Assembly: GCA_038562165.1 (NCBI GenBank)
Contig: JBCFAO010000013.1
Location: 1-64,000 of the forward strand
Direction of reading: 5' to 3'
Origin: WRMS01 sp038562165
Lineage (GTDB): Bacteria; Bacillota; Peptococcia; DRI-13; UBA5745
Length of the DNA stretch: 64,000 nt
Below are positions 15,558 to 23,657 of the stretch, one piece after another. The notes under the pieces were generated by a model. The model was not told the origin of the DNA, did not search any database, and worked only from the letters and a program-made list of their open reading frames with translations. Position numbers and translations under genes: made by a program. Numbering within the stretch: position 1 is the stretch's first letter; each line of letters begins with the position of its first letter.

Positions 15558-16036
15558 ATCATCACCCCCATCACAAGGGCGATAGCAATAGCAAAAAGAA
15601 AGCTAAGGCCATTGCGGACTGCGGTAAATTTTACTCCAAACGCCTTTTTTTCAAGAGGAAACGTCACCACTCCCACCATCGTCAGGGTTGTCAGGAAAGC
15701 GACGGAGGGAACCACGCCGACTCCTGCCTTGACCAGCGTAGCCACCAGGGGAAAGGCAATAAAGGCGGGAACCAGTGTGATGGTGCCAAACAGCGCTCCC
15801 ACCACCGTAGCCAACAGGACAGATTGATTACTTACAAAGGCAGCAATTTTAGCCGGCGGCAACAGCGTTAAGATCAGGCCAATTGCAAAAATTATGGAAA
15901 GGATGCTTGGGGCCATCCCCTTTCCCATTCCAAGGGCCATTTTGAGCACCTGTTTTGTTTTTACTTTATCTTTAGCAAGAGAAATTCCAAGAAAAATCAA
16001 CGTACCGATCCATATTGCCAGCGTAAAAACATCCAT
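15554..16036 (-). CDS. permease N-terminal half (YraQ-like)
   Basis: A 160-residue membrane protein with four or five helices. The start is set at the ATG at 16036 (MDVFTLAIW) just after a G-run ribosome site; an upstream in-frame ATG at 16126 has none. FGTITLVPAFIAFPLVATLVKAG resembles the conserved motif of the permease family, repeated in the partner protein. The two halves together equal one full-length permease, so they likely work as a heterodimer. Confidence 0.75.
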   Translation of the reverse strand: MDVFTLAIWIGTLIFLGISLAKDKVKTKQVLKMALGMGKGMAPSILSIIFAIGLILTLLPPAKIAAFVSNQSVLLATVVGALFGTITLVPAFIAFPLVATLVKAGVGVVPSVAFLTTLTMVGVVTFPLEKKAFGVKFTAVRNGLSFLFAIAIALVMGVMI

Positions 16037-16118
16037 ACATATCCCCCCCCTATTAATTGCTTTCCCGAAGCCGGGGTCTAACGTATATCTATTGTAAAGT
16101 TTCGATTGGCCTCTAGAT

Positions 16119-16134
16119 AGAAACATATGTTTCT
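16119..16134. promoter_or_regulatory. palindrome in the divergent permease/Crp intergenic region
   Basis: AGAAACATATGTTTCT is a perfect 16-base palindrome. It ends 6 bases before TATAAT (16141-16146), the likely -10 of the Crp/Fnr gene, and lies about 83 bases upstream of the permease start. It is the natural candidate operator for the adjacent regulator. Confidence 0.55.
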
Positions 16135-16170
16135 TTTTGCTATAATATTTGAACAGGGAGTGATGCTGCC

Positions 16171-16818
16171 GTGATAGAGCTCATTAAGGCTATGCCGCTG
16201 TTTTCACAACTATCGCCGGATGAGGTTATGCCATTGATTTCGGACAATCAAATATATTTGAAGAGCTATTCAAAAGGTGCGGCAGTTTATAATCAAAAAG
16301 ATAGCTGTAAAACCTTTGATATTGTTTTGTCCGGCAGTCTTGTTGCCTACTCGCTGTTTGAAAACGGTTCGGTAATGACGATGTTTGAATTTCCCAAGGG
16401 TCAGATGCTGGGGGCAAATCTGCTGTTTGGCGATACCAATACATACCCATTCACAATCTACTGTAAGTCCGACGCCCGGCTTTTGCATGTTACCAAGAAA
16501 GCCATATCCTTTTTTTTGCGGAACTACAATTTTACGATGCAATTCGTCGGAATGTTGTCCCATAACTCACAGAAACTTAACCGAAAAATTACGATGGCAA
16601 TACAAAAGACTCTAAGGGAAAACCTTTTAGAATACCTCAGACAGCAATCTGTTTTGCAGCGCTCGAATATTATCAGGCTGCCAATCAGTAAAAAGCAGCT
16701 TGCCGATTATCTTGGAGTACAGCGTCCGTCTTTATTTCGGGAGTTAAAAAGCCTTAAAGACGAAGGGGTAATAGATGTTTTCAATCGGACGATTCAATTA
16801 AAGGATAGTCGAGATTAG
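16171..16818 (+). CDS. Crp/Fnr family regulator
   Basis: A 215-residue protein with a cyclic-nucleotide-binding fold at 10-125 and a Crp-type helix-turn-helix near 165-205 (ISKKQLADYLGVQRPSLFRELKSLKDEGVI). It starts at GTG 16171 with CAGGGAG 10 bases upstream. No four-cysteine Fnr cluster motif is present. Divergent orientation from the split permease suggests it controls those genes. Confidence 0.85.
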   Translation: MIELIKAMPLFSQLSPDEVMPLISDNQIYLKSYSKGAAVYNQKDSCKTFDIVLSGSLVAYSLFENGSVMTMFEFPKGQMLGANLLFGDTNTYPFTIYCKSDARLLHVTKKAISFFLRNYNFTMQFVGMLSHNSQKLNRKITMAIQKTLRENLLEYLRQQSVLQRSNIIRLPISKKQLADYLGVQRPSLFRELKSLKDEGVIDVFNRTIQLKDSRD

Positions 16819-16840
16819 GTAATTATATGGATTTAGGCTT

Positions 16841-16990
16841 TTGTACGAAACTGTTCAAAAGTTGCATGAGCGTTATCCGACAGAGAAGCGGCTAGAATCT
16901 GCCGTACTGACAGCAAAAGATTGGGCTGCCGGCAAAAGATTGGACTGCCGGCAAAGTGAAAATGCCCTATTGGACAAGCTTGCGGCATAG
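16841..16990 (+). pseudogene. 50-codon gene remnant with a 19-bp tandem duplication
   Basis: A frame opening at a TTG (16841) and closing at TAG (16990) encodes an amphipathic, protein-like sequence beginning LLYETVQKLHERYPTEKR. Within it 16913-16931 is repeated at 16932-16950 with one mismatch. Removing one copy shifts the frame into a second plausible reading that continues for about 30 codons (AAGKVKMPYW). This looks like a duplication-damaged gene end. No family recognised and no ribosome site seen. The rest of the 312-base gap holds nothing else I can support. Confidence 0.35.
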
Positions 16991-17131
16991 TTCATGCAAA
17001 TGGGCAGATTTTATGGGTGGATAAATTTTGAAATCTTTCCTGTTAAACTTGTTAGCGAGACGGTATAATAGTACCGTACTCACTTATGCCGGCGGCGGTG
17101 TCGCCGGCTTTGCTCAGAAAGGACAGGAGAC

Positions 17132-18052
17132 GTGCTTGATATTGCCTTGATCGGAACCGGCGGCTTCATGCCCCTCCACAACCGCTATTTGACTGCTATG
17201 GTAGCCCGCCTGAACGGCAGCATGCTGCTGCTGGATTGCGGCGAGGGTACCCAGGTCACTTTGCGGCGGTTGGGCTGGGGCTTTAAGGATATTGATGTTA
17301 TCTGCATCACTCATTTTCATGCCGACCATATTGCCGGCTTGCCGGGCCTACTTTTGACCATTGGCAACAGCGACCGCAGGGAGCCTATTACCATAGCAGG
17401 CCCCAAAGGTATCCGGGAGGTGGTCAGCCATCTGTGCGTGATTGCGCCTCTGCCTTATGAACCCAGATTCATTGAGCTGATGCCTAAAGCAGGAAAGCCC
17501 CTGGATTTTACGGCAGGAGAGTTTAAGCTGTCGGCTTTACCCCTGGATCACCATATGCCTTGTCTGGGTTACAGTATTAACGTACCCCGGCAAGGGAAAT
17601 TCGACGCCGAAAAGGCAAAAAAATTGAACTTGCCGCTCTTCACCTGGTCTAAGCTGCAAAAAGGCGAAAAGATCGAGCATGACAATAAAAGCTTTACGCC
17701 GGACATGGTATTGGGACCGCTGCGAAAAGGCCTTAAGGTTTCCTACATCACAGACAGCCGGCCTATTGCCGCTATACCTGACTTTATCCGGGGCTCCGAC
17801 CTTTTTATCTGCGAAGGACTCTATGGCGACGACGAAAAGCTGGATCAAGTGGTGGAAAAGAAACATATGATATTCAGCGAGGCGGCGGCTTTAGCCAAGG
17901 CCGGCCAGGTGGAGGAGTTATGGCTGACCCACTTTTCACCGGCCATGCCGGACCCGGAAAATTATCTGGATGTAGCCCGCAAGATATTTCCCAATACGAA
18001 GGCGGGCTTTGACCGGATGACGAAGGAATTAAGGTTCCGGGAAGATATATAG
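17132..18052 (+). CDS. rnz: ribonuclease Z
   Basis: Endonuclease that trims the 3' ends of tRNA precursors. The 306-residue metallo-beta-lactamase fold has the zinc motif H61-F-H63-A-D65-H66 (THFHADHIAGL) and the later ligands in PLDHH and LTHFSP. It starts at GTG 17132, a few bases after AGGAGA. Length fits the short bacterial form. It precedes smpB and ssrA, placing three RNA-processing functions together, though a 372-base gap separates it from smpB. Confidence 0.9.
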   Translation: MLDIALIGTGGFMPLHNRYLTAMVARLNGSMLLLDCGEGTQVTLRRLGWGFKDIDVICITHFHADHIAGLPGLLLTIGNSDRREPITIAGPKGIREVVSHLCVIAPLPYEPRFIELMPKAGKPLDFTAGEFKLSALPLDHHMPCLGYSINVPRQGKFDAEKAKKLNLPLFTWSKLQKGEKIEHDNKSFTPDMVLGPLRKGLKVSYITDSRPIAAIPDFIRGSDLFICEGLYGDDEKLDQVVEKKHMIFSEAAALAKAGQVEELWLTHFSPAMPDPENYLDVARKIFPNTKAGFDRMTKELRFREDI

Positions 18053-18166
18053 CCGGATAGGTTAAAGCGGGATCAAGGGAAACCGCCTGAAGCGGATTGA
18101 GGCGCTGGGAATTGAGGCGCTGGGGATAAAATCAATGGGGATCGGTTACGGCAATTGGCCTGCGAC

Positions 18167-18205
18167 GATCACAGAGCCTTGACTGCCAGCCCAGGCTCTG
18201 TGATC
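18167..18205. repeat. 13-bp perfect hairpin in the rnz-smpB gap
   Basis: GATCACAGAGCCT (18167-18179) pairs exactly with AGGCTCTGTGATC (18193-18205). No T-run follows, so it is not an ordinary terminator. The gap 18053-18424 also has a near-duplicate of ATTGAGGCGCTGGG (about 18098 and 18112). No gene is seen in it. Confidence 0.5.
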
Positions 18206-18424
18206 GGTCAAAGCCTGCCGGCTAGTCGAGTCCCTGGCAATTAGTCAAGGATCCAGACAGCTAGGGAAAGTCCGGGCAGCAAGCGAAAGCCCGGGATAGC
18301 CCGGGCAGCCATTCAGCCTACACAATAAAATTAATTTTGCGGCCAGCCTCGAATATGATATAATAACACTCCAGGTCATACTCTGGCCAATATATTGCCG
18401 CCCGGCGAAAGGAAAGTGATCGGT

Positions 18425-18886
18425 ATGGCGGAAGAAAAAATAAAAGTCATTGCCGAAAACCGCAAGGCCCGGCATGATTATTTTGTACTTGATACTTACG
18501 AGGCCGGCATCGCCCTCACCGGCACAGAAGTCAAATCATTGCGGGCGGGGAAAGTCAACCTTAAGGACAGCTATGCTCAGGTCAAAGACGGGCAAATGTA
18601 CCTGGAAAGCGTACATATCAGCCCCTATGAGCAAGGCAACCGTTACAATGTAGACCCCCTGCGGCAGCGGAAGCTTCTGATGCACAAACGGGAAATCATG
18701 AAGCTTTTTGGCCAGGTCAAGCAGGAAGGGCTAACCCTGATTCCCCTTAAGCTATACTTCACCCGCGGCAAGGTAAAGGTGGAGTTGGCCTTATGCAAGG
18801 GCAAAAAGCTCTACGACAAGCGGGATGCCGCCGCTGCCAAGGATGCCAAGCGAGAAATGGAGCGGGCTTTCAGAGGCAGGGAATAA
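18425..18886 (+). CDS. smpB: SsrA-binding protein
   Basis: Partner of tmRNA in rescue of stalled ribosomes. The 153-residue protein begins MAEEKIKVIAENRKARHDYF and has the family signatures AGIALTGTEVKSLRAGKVNL and the basic C-terminal tail KKLYDKRDAAAAKDAKREM. The ATG at 18425 is preferred over an in-frame GTG at 18416, which would lie too close to GAAAGGA. It lies directly upstream of ssrA. Confidence 0.96.
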   Translation: MAEEKIKVIAENRKARHDYFVLDTYEAGIALTGTEVKSLRAGKVNLKDSYAQVKDGQMYLESVHISPYEQGNRYNVDPLRQRKLLMHKREIMKLFGQVKQEGLTLIPLKLYFTRGKVKVELALCKGKKLYDKRDAAAAKDAKREMERAFRGRE

Positions 18887-18966
18887 AGTATTGCGCGTTT
18901 TTAGAAATTAGCTGGCAATCAGCCTGAAACGGCCCATTTTGAAAATTTTTTAAAAAATATGCGGTT

Positions 18967-18990
18967 AAAACTGCCATGGCAGTTTTTCCT
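18967..18990 (+). terminator. terminator-like palindrome after smpB
   Basis: AAAACTGCCATGGCAGTTTT is a perfect 20-base palindrome followed by TCCTTG. Weak as a terminator because there is no true loop. Confidence 0.4.
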
Positions 18991-18997
18991 TGTTCAT

Positions 18998-19026
18998 TTG
19001 AAAAATTGTACGACATATGCTATACT
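18998..19026 (+). promoter_or_regulatory. promoter of ssrA
   Basis: TTGAAA at 18998-19003 and TATACT at 19021-19026, spacer 17. It would give a precursor with a leader of about 70 bases before the mature tmRNA 5' end. Confidence 0.7.
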
Positions 19027-19190
19027 GTATGTGTAAATGTTTGCAGATAAAAACAAAGTCCATAGCTGACTTAGTTTGATCCGGTTATCCTTCTATATGA
19101 GGGGATGTACTGGTTTCGACGGGGGAAGTGGTGGCGTGGGAAGCGAGCCGGGTTGGTGCCAGCCCGTTAAAAAGGTACACACGCTTAATT

Positions 19191-19220
19191 GCAAACAATA
19201 ATTACGCTTTAGCTGCTTAA
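19191..19220 (+). other. tmRNA tag reading frame
   Basis: From the GCA resume codon the frame reads Ala-Asn-Asn-Asn-Tyr-Ala-Leu-Ala-Ala then TAA, a standard Firmicutes-type degradation tag ending ALAA. Confidence 0.92.
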
Positions 19221-19425
19221 TTGCAGTTGACTCCCCACCCTCTGTGCCTGCGGTGAGGAATGGGGAGACATTTAGCAGGCTACCTTGGACCCAGCTTTCC
19301 GTAAGTTCAAGGGAAATCAACGGAAATAGTGTTGCCTGATCCTGTTTGTGGGAGCAGTCAGGGCGAAATTAAAGCACAAACTACGCTCGTAGATGCCTGC
19401 GTGGTCATTCTTTCGGACAGGGGTT

Positions 19426-19443
19426 CGACTCCCCTCATCTCCA
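19426..19443 (+). repeat. tmRNA 3' end, left copy of an 18-base direct repeat
   Basis: CGACTCCCCTCATCTCCA is part of the T-arm and acceptor stem of tmRNA. The same 18 bases occur at 19617-19634. Such 3' ends are common integration sites for phages and islands. Confidence 0.75.
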
Positions 19444-19450
19444 CTACATT

Positions 19451-19488
19451 AAAAAAAACCACTTTGAGACGATCAAGGTGGTTTTTTT
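19451..19488 (+). terminator. terminator of ssrA
   Basis: AAAACCACTTTGA (19455-19467) pairs with TCAAGGTGGTTTT (19473-19485) around GACGA, followed by TTT. The same stem recurs at 24439-24470. Confidence 0.88.
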
Positions 19489-19616
19489 GATGTAGCGATA
19501 TAGAAAAGGGGGAGTCGAACGGGCGGATTAGCCAAGCCGACCTATGGGGAGGGTTGGCCCGCCCCGGCGTGATAGCGAACTACAAAGAAATGCATCAACG
19601 GACTCGGTGAGCGGCG

Positions 19617-19634
19617 CGACTCCCCTCATCTCCA
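19617..19634 (+). repeat. direct copy of the tmRNA 3' end (candidate attachment-site relic)
   Basis: Exact copy of 19426-19443. Between the two copies lies also an inverted T-arm-like piece (GGGGGAGTCGAAC at 19508-19520). No gene occurs in the 180 bases between, so this looks like a scar of one or more integrations into ssrA. Confidence 0.65.
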
Positions 19635-19753
19635 TTGCTAACGCCGTCAGGTATAGGTTCTGGCGGCGTTTTACTTTTGCATATAACCCACTTTTAAACC
19701 CATTCTGAAATATTTTCGGGGATATTTCAAGGCTTTTCTTATGGCTTTTATTG

Positions 19754-19990
19754 TTACAACTCCACCACAGCCCCACTTCGCCGATCCACAAGCAGATACT
19801 CGCCAAAATTATGCTTTACTGCCAGACTGGGCGATAGGCCATAATAGGATTGCCCGCAGGTTATCACATACTGCAGCGTATCCATAGCCTCCCTTATCTG
19901 GTCCCAGCGATTTGTGGTCGCTGCTATGTTAAGCTCCTCCAGGTGCTGACGTAAAGGCTTCCATAGTTGTTCCGGTATGCTCATACGCAT
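19754..19990 (-). CDS. small protein of 78 residues, unknown
   Basis: Begins MRMSIPEQLWKPLRQHL with AAGGAG 11 bases upstream of the ATG at 19990. The sequence is soluble and helical in its first half, with no transmembrane segment or known motif. It follows the phage lysis genes in the same direction and may be a phage-borne accessory gene. Confidence 0.55.
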   Translation of the reverse strand: MRMSIPEQLWKPLRQHLEELNIAATTNRWDQIREAMDTLQYVITCGQSYYGLSPSLAVKHNFGEYLLVDRRSGAVVEL

Positions 19991-20087
19991 AAAGTCATTC
20001 TCTCCTTTCCGGAAAGTTATTTCCGGTTATTCGGTAGGGAGATTATACGATTTAAACCTCTCGATAGGCAACCGGTAATAAAAGACA

Positions 20088-20140
20088 ACAAAAAAAAGCC
20101 GCCCCCGGATGCGATAAAAATCACGCACGGAAGCGGCTTT
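20088..20140 (-). terminator. terminator of the leftward phage lysis genes
   Basis: AAAGCCGC (20095-20102) and GCGGCTTT (20133-20140) pair; on the minus strand the stem is followed by a run of T. It ends the transcript carrying the endolysin. Confidence 0.65.
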
Positions 20141-20151
20141 GCTATGCCCAC

Positions 20152-20244
20152 CTATTTTACCGTCACCTTGTCCCCTGTCCACTCCACCGTATAGCCCAGG
20201 GCCTCACCTAGCTGCCGTACAGGGACGTAAATGCTGCCGTTAAG
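20152..20244 (-). pseudogene. out-of-frame C-terminal domain of the endolysin
   Basis: Thirty codons reading LNGSIYVPVRQLGEALGYTV then EWTGDKVTVK and a TAG. This is a stalk (copper-amine-oxidase-like N-terminal) domain segment of the type often found at the C-terminus of Firmicutes wall hydrolases. It is offset by one base from the M15 peptidase frame, whose TAA overlaps its beginning, so a single-base change has split an originally longer endolysin. Confidence 0.6.
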
Positions 20245-20809
20245 CCTTATCCTCGACGGTAGTAATCAAACCCCCACAGCGGCAAAGCAGCTCCACCGTG
20301 ACAGTCTCTGCCGGCGCTGGGTCAACAACAGGCTCCGGGGCCTGGTAGCCCGGCCAACCGCCAACAACGACTTGTTTGCCGCTGCGCTGATCCCACCGGC
20401 TGCGGCTTGCCCGGACATCGACGTGGGCAAAGGTGCCGTAGACGCCTATGCCGCCGCTGCCGGGCATCAGGTATTCGGCATGCTGTGCCACAGCCAGCGG
20501 CGATGCACCTTTTACAGCAATATCGGTTGCTGTGCCTTGCAAATGCTCTATGGCTATATCGGCAACCGTGCCCCGCAGATGCTGACTGCCTGGACTACCG
20601 CCCACCTTGGCATTGTGGGCCGCCGTCCGGTAAGCGCTAGTGATCTTGACTGGAACACCAAAATGGTCCCGGATTTTCTGCAGTATGTCCACCAGGGCGT
20701 CGTCGATCAGAATTTTATCGCTGCCGTCCTTGCAAGCAAACTCCCTGACCGTAAAATTCGCCGAAATCTTTGTGTTCCCGTCCTTTGCAAGGCTATATTC
20801 CTTAACCAT
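20240..20809 (-). CDS. phage endolysin, peptidase M15 family
   Basis: A 189-residue D,D- or L,D-carboxypeptidase-like lysin. The zinc-binding region is SAYRTAAHNAKVGG then GSQHLRGTVADIA, with the last His/Asp in FAHVDVR. HLRGTVADIAIE is followed by HLQGTATDIAVK, a diverged 12-residue tandem duplication inside the active-site region. The protein stops early after TTVEDKA; the missing stalk domain lies in another frame just downstream. It overlaps the holin gene by 8 bases, the usual phage lysis arrangement. Confidence 0.82.
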   Translation of the reverse strand: MVKEYSLAKDGNTKISANFTVREFACKDGSDKILIDDALVDILQKIRDHFGVPVKITSAYRTAAHNAKVGGSPGSQHLRGTVADIAIEHLQGTATDIAVKGASPLAVAQHAEYLMPGSGGIGVYGTFAHVDVRASRSRWDQRSGKQVVVGGWPGYQAPEPVVDPAPAETVTVELLCRCGGLITTVEDKA

Positions 20810-21257
20810 TGATGCTTCCCCCTTTGGCTTCGATGGTATCCTTAATCTTTCTGGCTAGCGGCATCAAAAAAGGCGGGATAGGCGTGCCAAGGTCAATGAG
20901 ATTCTCCAATATGCTGATCAGCTCATTGCAAATGAGCCACACCGCCACCAGGGAGGCAAACAGCCATGACCCTGACAACACAAGGCCGATGCTGTCCCCG
21001 CCGTGGGCCAACAGGATATCCACCACGCCCCCCAGACATACCAGGACATACATGCCTAACTTTTTGATGATCCCCTTCATGCCTTTGCTTGAGCTAACCT
21101 CTTCGCCCCGGCTCTTCGCTGCCAAAATTGCCGTGGCATAATCCGTGATATTCAACCCCAGCAGCATAAAGACCGGCAAGGCCAATATACCAAGTTGTGC
21201 CGCTATGGCTGTGCCAATCGCCGTTACTACGATTTTGATGCTTTTGATTGTGTCCAT
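20802..21257 (-). CDS. phage holin
   Basis: A 151-residue membrane protein with hydrophobic segments near 10-30, 85-105 and 112-130 (VVTAIGTAIAAQLGILALP, MYVLVCLGGVVDILLA). The start is the ATG at 21257 (MDTIKS), preceded by AAAGGCGG; the frame extends to 21275 without a site. It resembles the clostridial TcdE/Cph1-type holins. Position next to the endolysin supports the call. Confidence 0.82.
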   Translation of the reverse strand: MDTIKSIKIVVTAIGTAIAAQLGILALPVFMLLGLNITDYATAILAAKSRGEEVSSSKGMKGIIKKLGMYVLVCLGGVVDILLAHGGDSIGLVLSGSWLFASLVAVWLICNELISILENLIDLGTPIPPFLMPLARKIKDTIEAKGGSING

Positions 21258-21351
21258 GTCTCGACCGCCTTTCATTATTAAATTACAGCAAGAAGACAGG
21301 ACCGTTTAGGTATCCTGCCTTGTAATGGGTATTGATATTAAATTTGATTTA

Positions 21352-21687
21352 TTAGGCACCCTTTTGCTGGAGCAGACTGATCAGCGTTGACATTTGCTCT
21401 CTTAATGCCTTTACCTCAGCTTGCAGGGCCGTTGTATCTTCGGCCGCCATTGGCTGGCTCAACGGCGTGAAATCCGGCACCGAGGGAAGGGGCTGGGGTT
21501 CGGGCTCAGGAGGTGCAGTAAATTCGCTGTTCTCCGCATCGAATAACCACCCCTCCTGCACTTCGGGCTTGGCTGTGACATCAACAATAACAATCGGTTC
21601 TCCCTCCGGTCCCGGAGGCCATTCGAGTTTATCCTCCGCCTCAAATATCCAATGTGCTTTATCCCATGAAATCTGCGCAAATCGCAC
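21352..21687 (-). CDS. phage tail accessory protein, Pro-rich with C-terminal coiled coil
   Basis: A 111-residue protein beginning MRFAQISWDKAHWIFEAED. The middle is Pro/Glu-rich (PPEPEPQPLPSVPDF) and the end ALQAEVKALREQMSTLISLLQ is a short coiled coil. Small proteins like this lie between tail fibre and holin in Firmicutes prophages. No catalytic motif. Confidence 0.6.
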   Translation of the reverse strand: MRFAQISWDKAHWIFEAEDKLEWPPGPEGEPIVIVDVTAKPEVQEGWLFDAENSEFTAPPEPEPQPLPSVPDFTPLSQPMAAEDTTALQAEVKALREQMSTLISLLQQKGA

Positions 21688-21702
21688 AAATGCATCCTCC
21701 TT

Positions 21703-22920
21703 TTACCATTCGATGATGACGATACCGGGCCCGCCGCTTTCACCTCTGCCGTTGCTACCTGATCCGCCGCCGCCAGCACCATAAGCACCGCCCCCTCCGC
21801 TATTATAGGAACTACCCGCGCCCCCGGCGCCGCCAATGGAACCGCCAGCTCCACCAGCTCCACTAGCAGCACTAGAACTACTAGTACCTCCTTGCCCGCC
21901 AGCTCCACCAATACCTCCGCCACCAGCTCCACCGACACCACCAGTTCCACCATAAGCACCACCCCCGCCGCCACCATAGCTACCACCACCTCCGCCGCCG
22001 CCACCAATGCCGCCGCCACCACCAGCACCACCAGCACCACCCCCGCCGCCGCCACCAGTGCCGCTGCCACCAATACCTCCACCATCTCCACCAGCACTAC
22101 CGCCAGGACCAGAAGTACCAGTACCTCCTTGCCCACCACCACTTAAGGTTACTAACGAGCCTATTGTAGTGGCACCACCAGCTCCACCGGCACCACCAGC
22201 GCCAATAGTAATAGCTATATTTGCCCCCGGAGTCACGCTATAAGGTTTTCCGATAATACATGCAGCACCGCCGCCTCCTGCTCCGTTACCACCGCCACCG
22301 CCACCGCCGCCACCACATGCTGTGACCAATATCGTAGTTACGCCCGCAGGCACTACAAACGTACCGTTAGCAATAAAAACTCGTTTGCCACCCTTCGCCC
22401 CACCAATAATAGACGACAACAAAGCATTAAGCTTCGCCATCACGGTGCCCGCCGTGGCCGTGCCGCCGGTGTTATTTGTAGCACCGATCTTGGTATCGTT
22501 GATGGTGTTAGCTGTCGTTTGCAGCGTGGTAATGCTGGTTTGACTGGCCCTACTGCTAACGGTACCGTCCAAATTATCCAACTTAGCCGCTCTGGCATCC
22601 GTCCAGGCTGATCCAAACTTCTGCAGTATCGCATTCATCTTAGCCATCACGCTGCCGGCTGTGGTGCTGCCGCCGGTGTCGCCAGCGGAGCCGATCTTTT
22701 CATCCACGCTGCCAACCTGCCCAACTGCCTGCTGAGCCGCAACATAAGCCCCCACAACCGTCTCCGTGGTGCGGCCAGAACCAGCAATATCATCAATAGC
22801 CTCCTCATTCCCTTTAATCAGACCATCGATTACATCTAAGTTGTTATTCCCCACTTCGATATCATAGAAATCATTAGGCTCCGGCTTAGTAAAGCCATAA
22901 TTCTCCGTATGTTTTGCCAT
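21703..22920 (-). CDS. phage tail fibre protein with glycine-rich domain
   Basis: A 405-residue protein. The start is the ATG at 22920 (MAKHTENYGFTKPEPNDFYD), preceded by AAGGAAGG; YDIEVGNNNLDVID is the conserved N-terminal tail-attachment region. Two similar segments follow (KIGSAGDTGGSTTAGSVMAK and KIGATNNTGGTATAGTVMAK). The last 200 residues are more than half Gly with Ala/Ser, a glycine-rich fold used at receptor-binding tips, ending GPGIVIIEW. The structural genes that should precede it are absent, so the prophage is cut at this point. Confidence 0.82.
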   Translation of the reverse strand: MAKHTENYGFTKPEPNDFYDIEVGNNNLDVIDGLIKGNEEAIDDIAGSGRTTETVVGAYVAAQQAVGQVGSVDEKIGSAGDTGGSTTAGSVMAKMNAILQKFGSAWTDARAAKLDNLDGTVSSRASQTSITTLQTTANTINDTKIGATNNTGGTATAGTVMAKLNALLSSIIGGAKGGKRVFIANGTFVVPAGVTTILVTACGGGGGGGGGNGAGGGGAACIIGKPYSVTPGANIAITIGAGGAGGAGGATTIGSLVTLSGGGQGGTGTSGPGGSAGGDGGGIGGSGTGGGGGGGAGGAGGGGGIGGGGGGGGSYGGGGGGAYGGTGGVGGAGGGGIGGAGGQGGTSSSSAASGAGGAGGSIGGAGGAGSSYNSGGGGAYGAGGGGSGSNGRGESGGPGIVIIEW

Positions 22921-23657
22921 GCCCTTCCTTCCTTTCTGCACTCAATACTCAAGCTCACCGGTTTGCTTGGCATTACTATAACAGAGAGGAAAGTGACATT
23001 GGCTGACATGTTTTCTGCTATTTAAAAGGGCTATTCCTCCGCCCCTGCCTGATCGCTTTATAACCCTCAACTCCTGACACCGTACGCCCCCAGCGGCTAC
23101 CAACTCATAGCAAAAGGAGATTGCCGTCATAGCCTTTGCGTTACTGTATAGTGCTGGGAAATGGAGCAGGCTTTTACCTAAGCCGTTTCATATTTAGCAG
23201 GGCAATAGTCTGAGCTATATCTTAATCTTACTATCTACACCACCGGACTGCAGCGACTTCTCCTGCGCTTTACTGGACAGATGCTCAACAGGTTCGTTCC
23301 CACCGTCATTATCCTCCTGACAGTTATACTTCGCTTTTTCTCAACCATCGCAGGAGAATACTGCGCTATCAATAACGCCGCAACGCCATACGCCTGCGTG
23401 GTATTGGTTTTCATATATCAAATCGGGTTTAGTGCCGCTGATGTTGTGCTGCTTAGTCTCTGAGCAATGCTGGCTGCAACAATGTTTTTCATTTTATAAA
23501 AGAAGAATCGAAGCATTTTGAACTCATTTCTATCCTTTGGATGATTCTGAAATCTCCATGCCCCAGAGAATTGACGGGATGAAAAAAACGGCTTAAAATA
23601 AAGAAAAATAGCTCTCTCTAATCGAAAACTGCCTTATGTTGAAAGGAGGGTCCTATA
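22921..23657. other. 737-base stretch without a supported gene
   Basis: Only short frames without ribosome sites are found. TTCTCCTGCG near 23259 and CGCAGGAGAA near 23355 form a 10-bp inverted repeat. This is where the rest of the phage tail genes would lie, so it probably holds the deletion junction of the prophage. Confidence 0.4.

Larger units (their letters stand above)
19101..19443 (+). ncRNA. ssrA: transfer-messenger RNA
   Basis: One-piece tmRNA. The 5' end GGGGATG pairs with CATCTCC at the 3' end to form the tRNA-like acceptor stem; the G3-U70-type wobble needed for alanylation is present. The T-arm is GGGGTTCGACTCCCC. The open reading frame encodes tag ANNNYALAA followed by TAA. The 3' CCA is not encoded. 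A strong terminator follows immediately. Confidence 0.95.

Noticed and set aside
21459..22146. Long open frames on both strands opposite the tail fibre gene
   Set aside because: They are shadows of the glycine-codon-rich segment (GGx on one strand, CCx on the other) and have no ribosome sites.
22942..23463. Short frames of about 60 codons in the gap next to the tail fibre gene
   Set aside because: No start signals and no resemblance to phage structural proteins.
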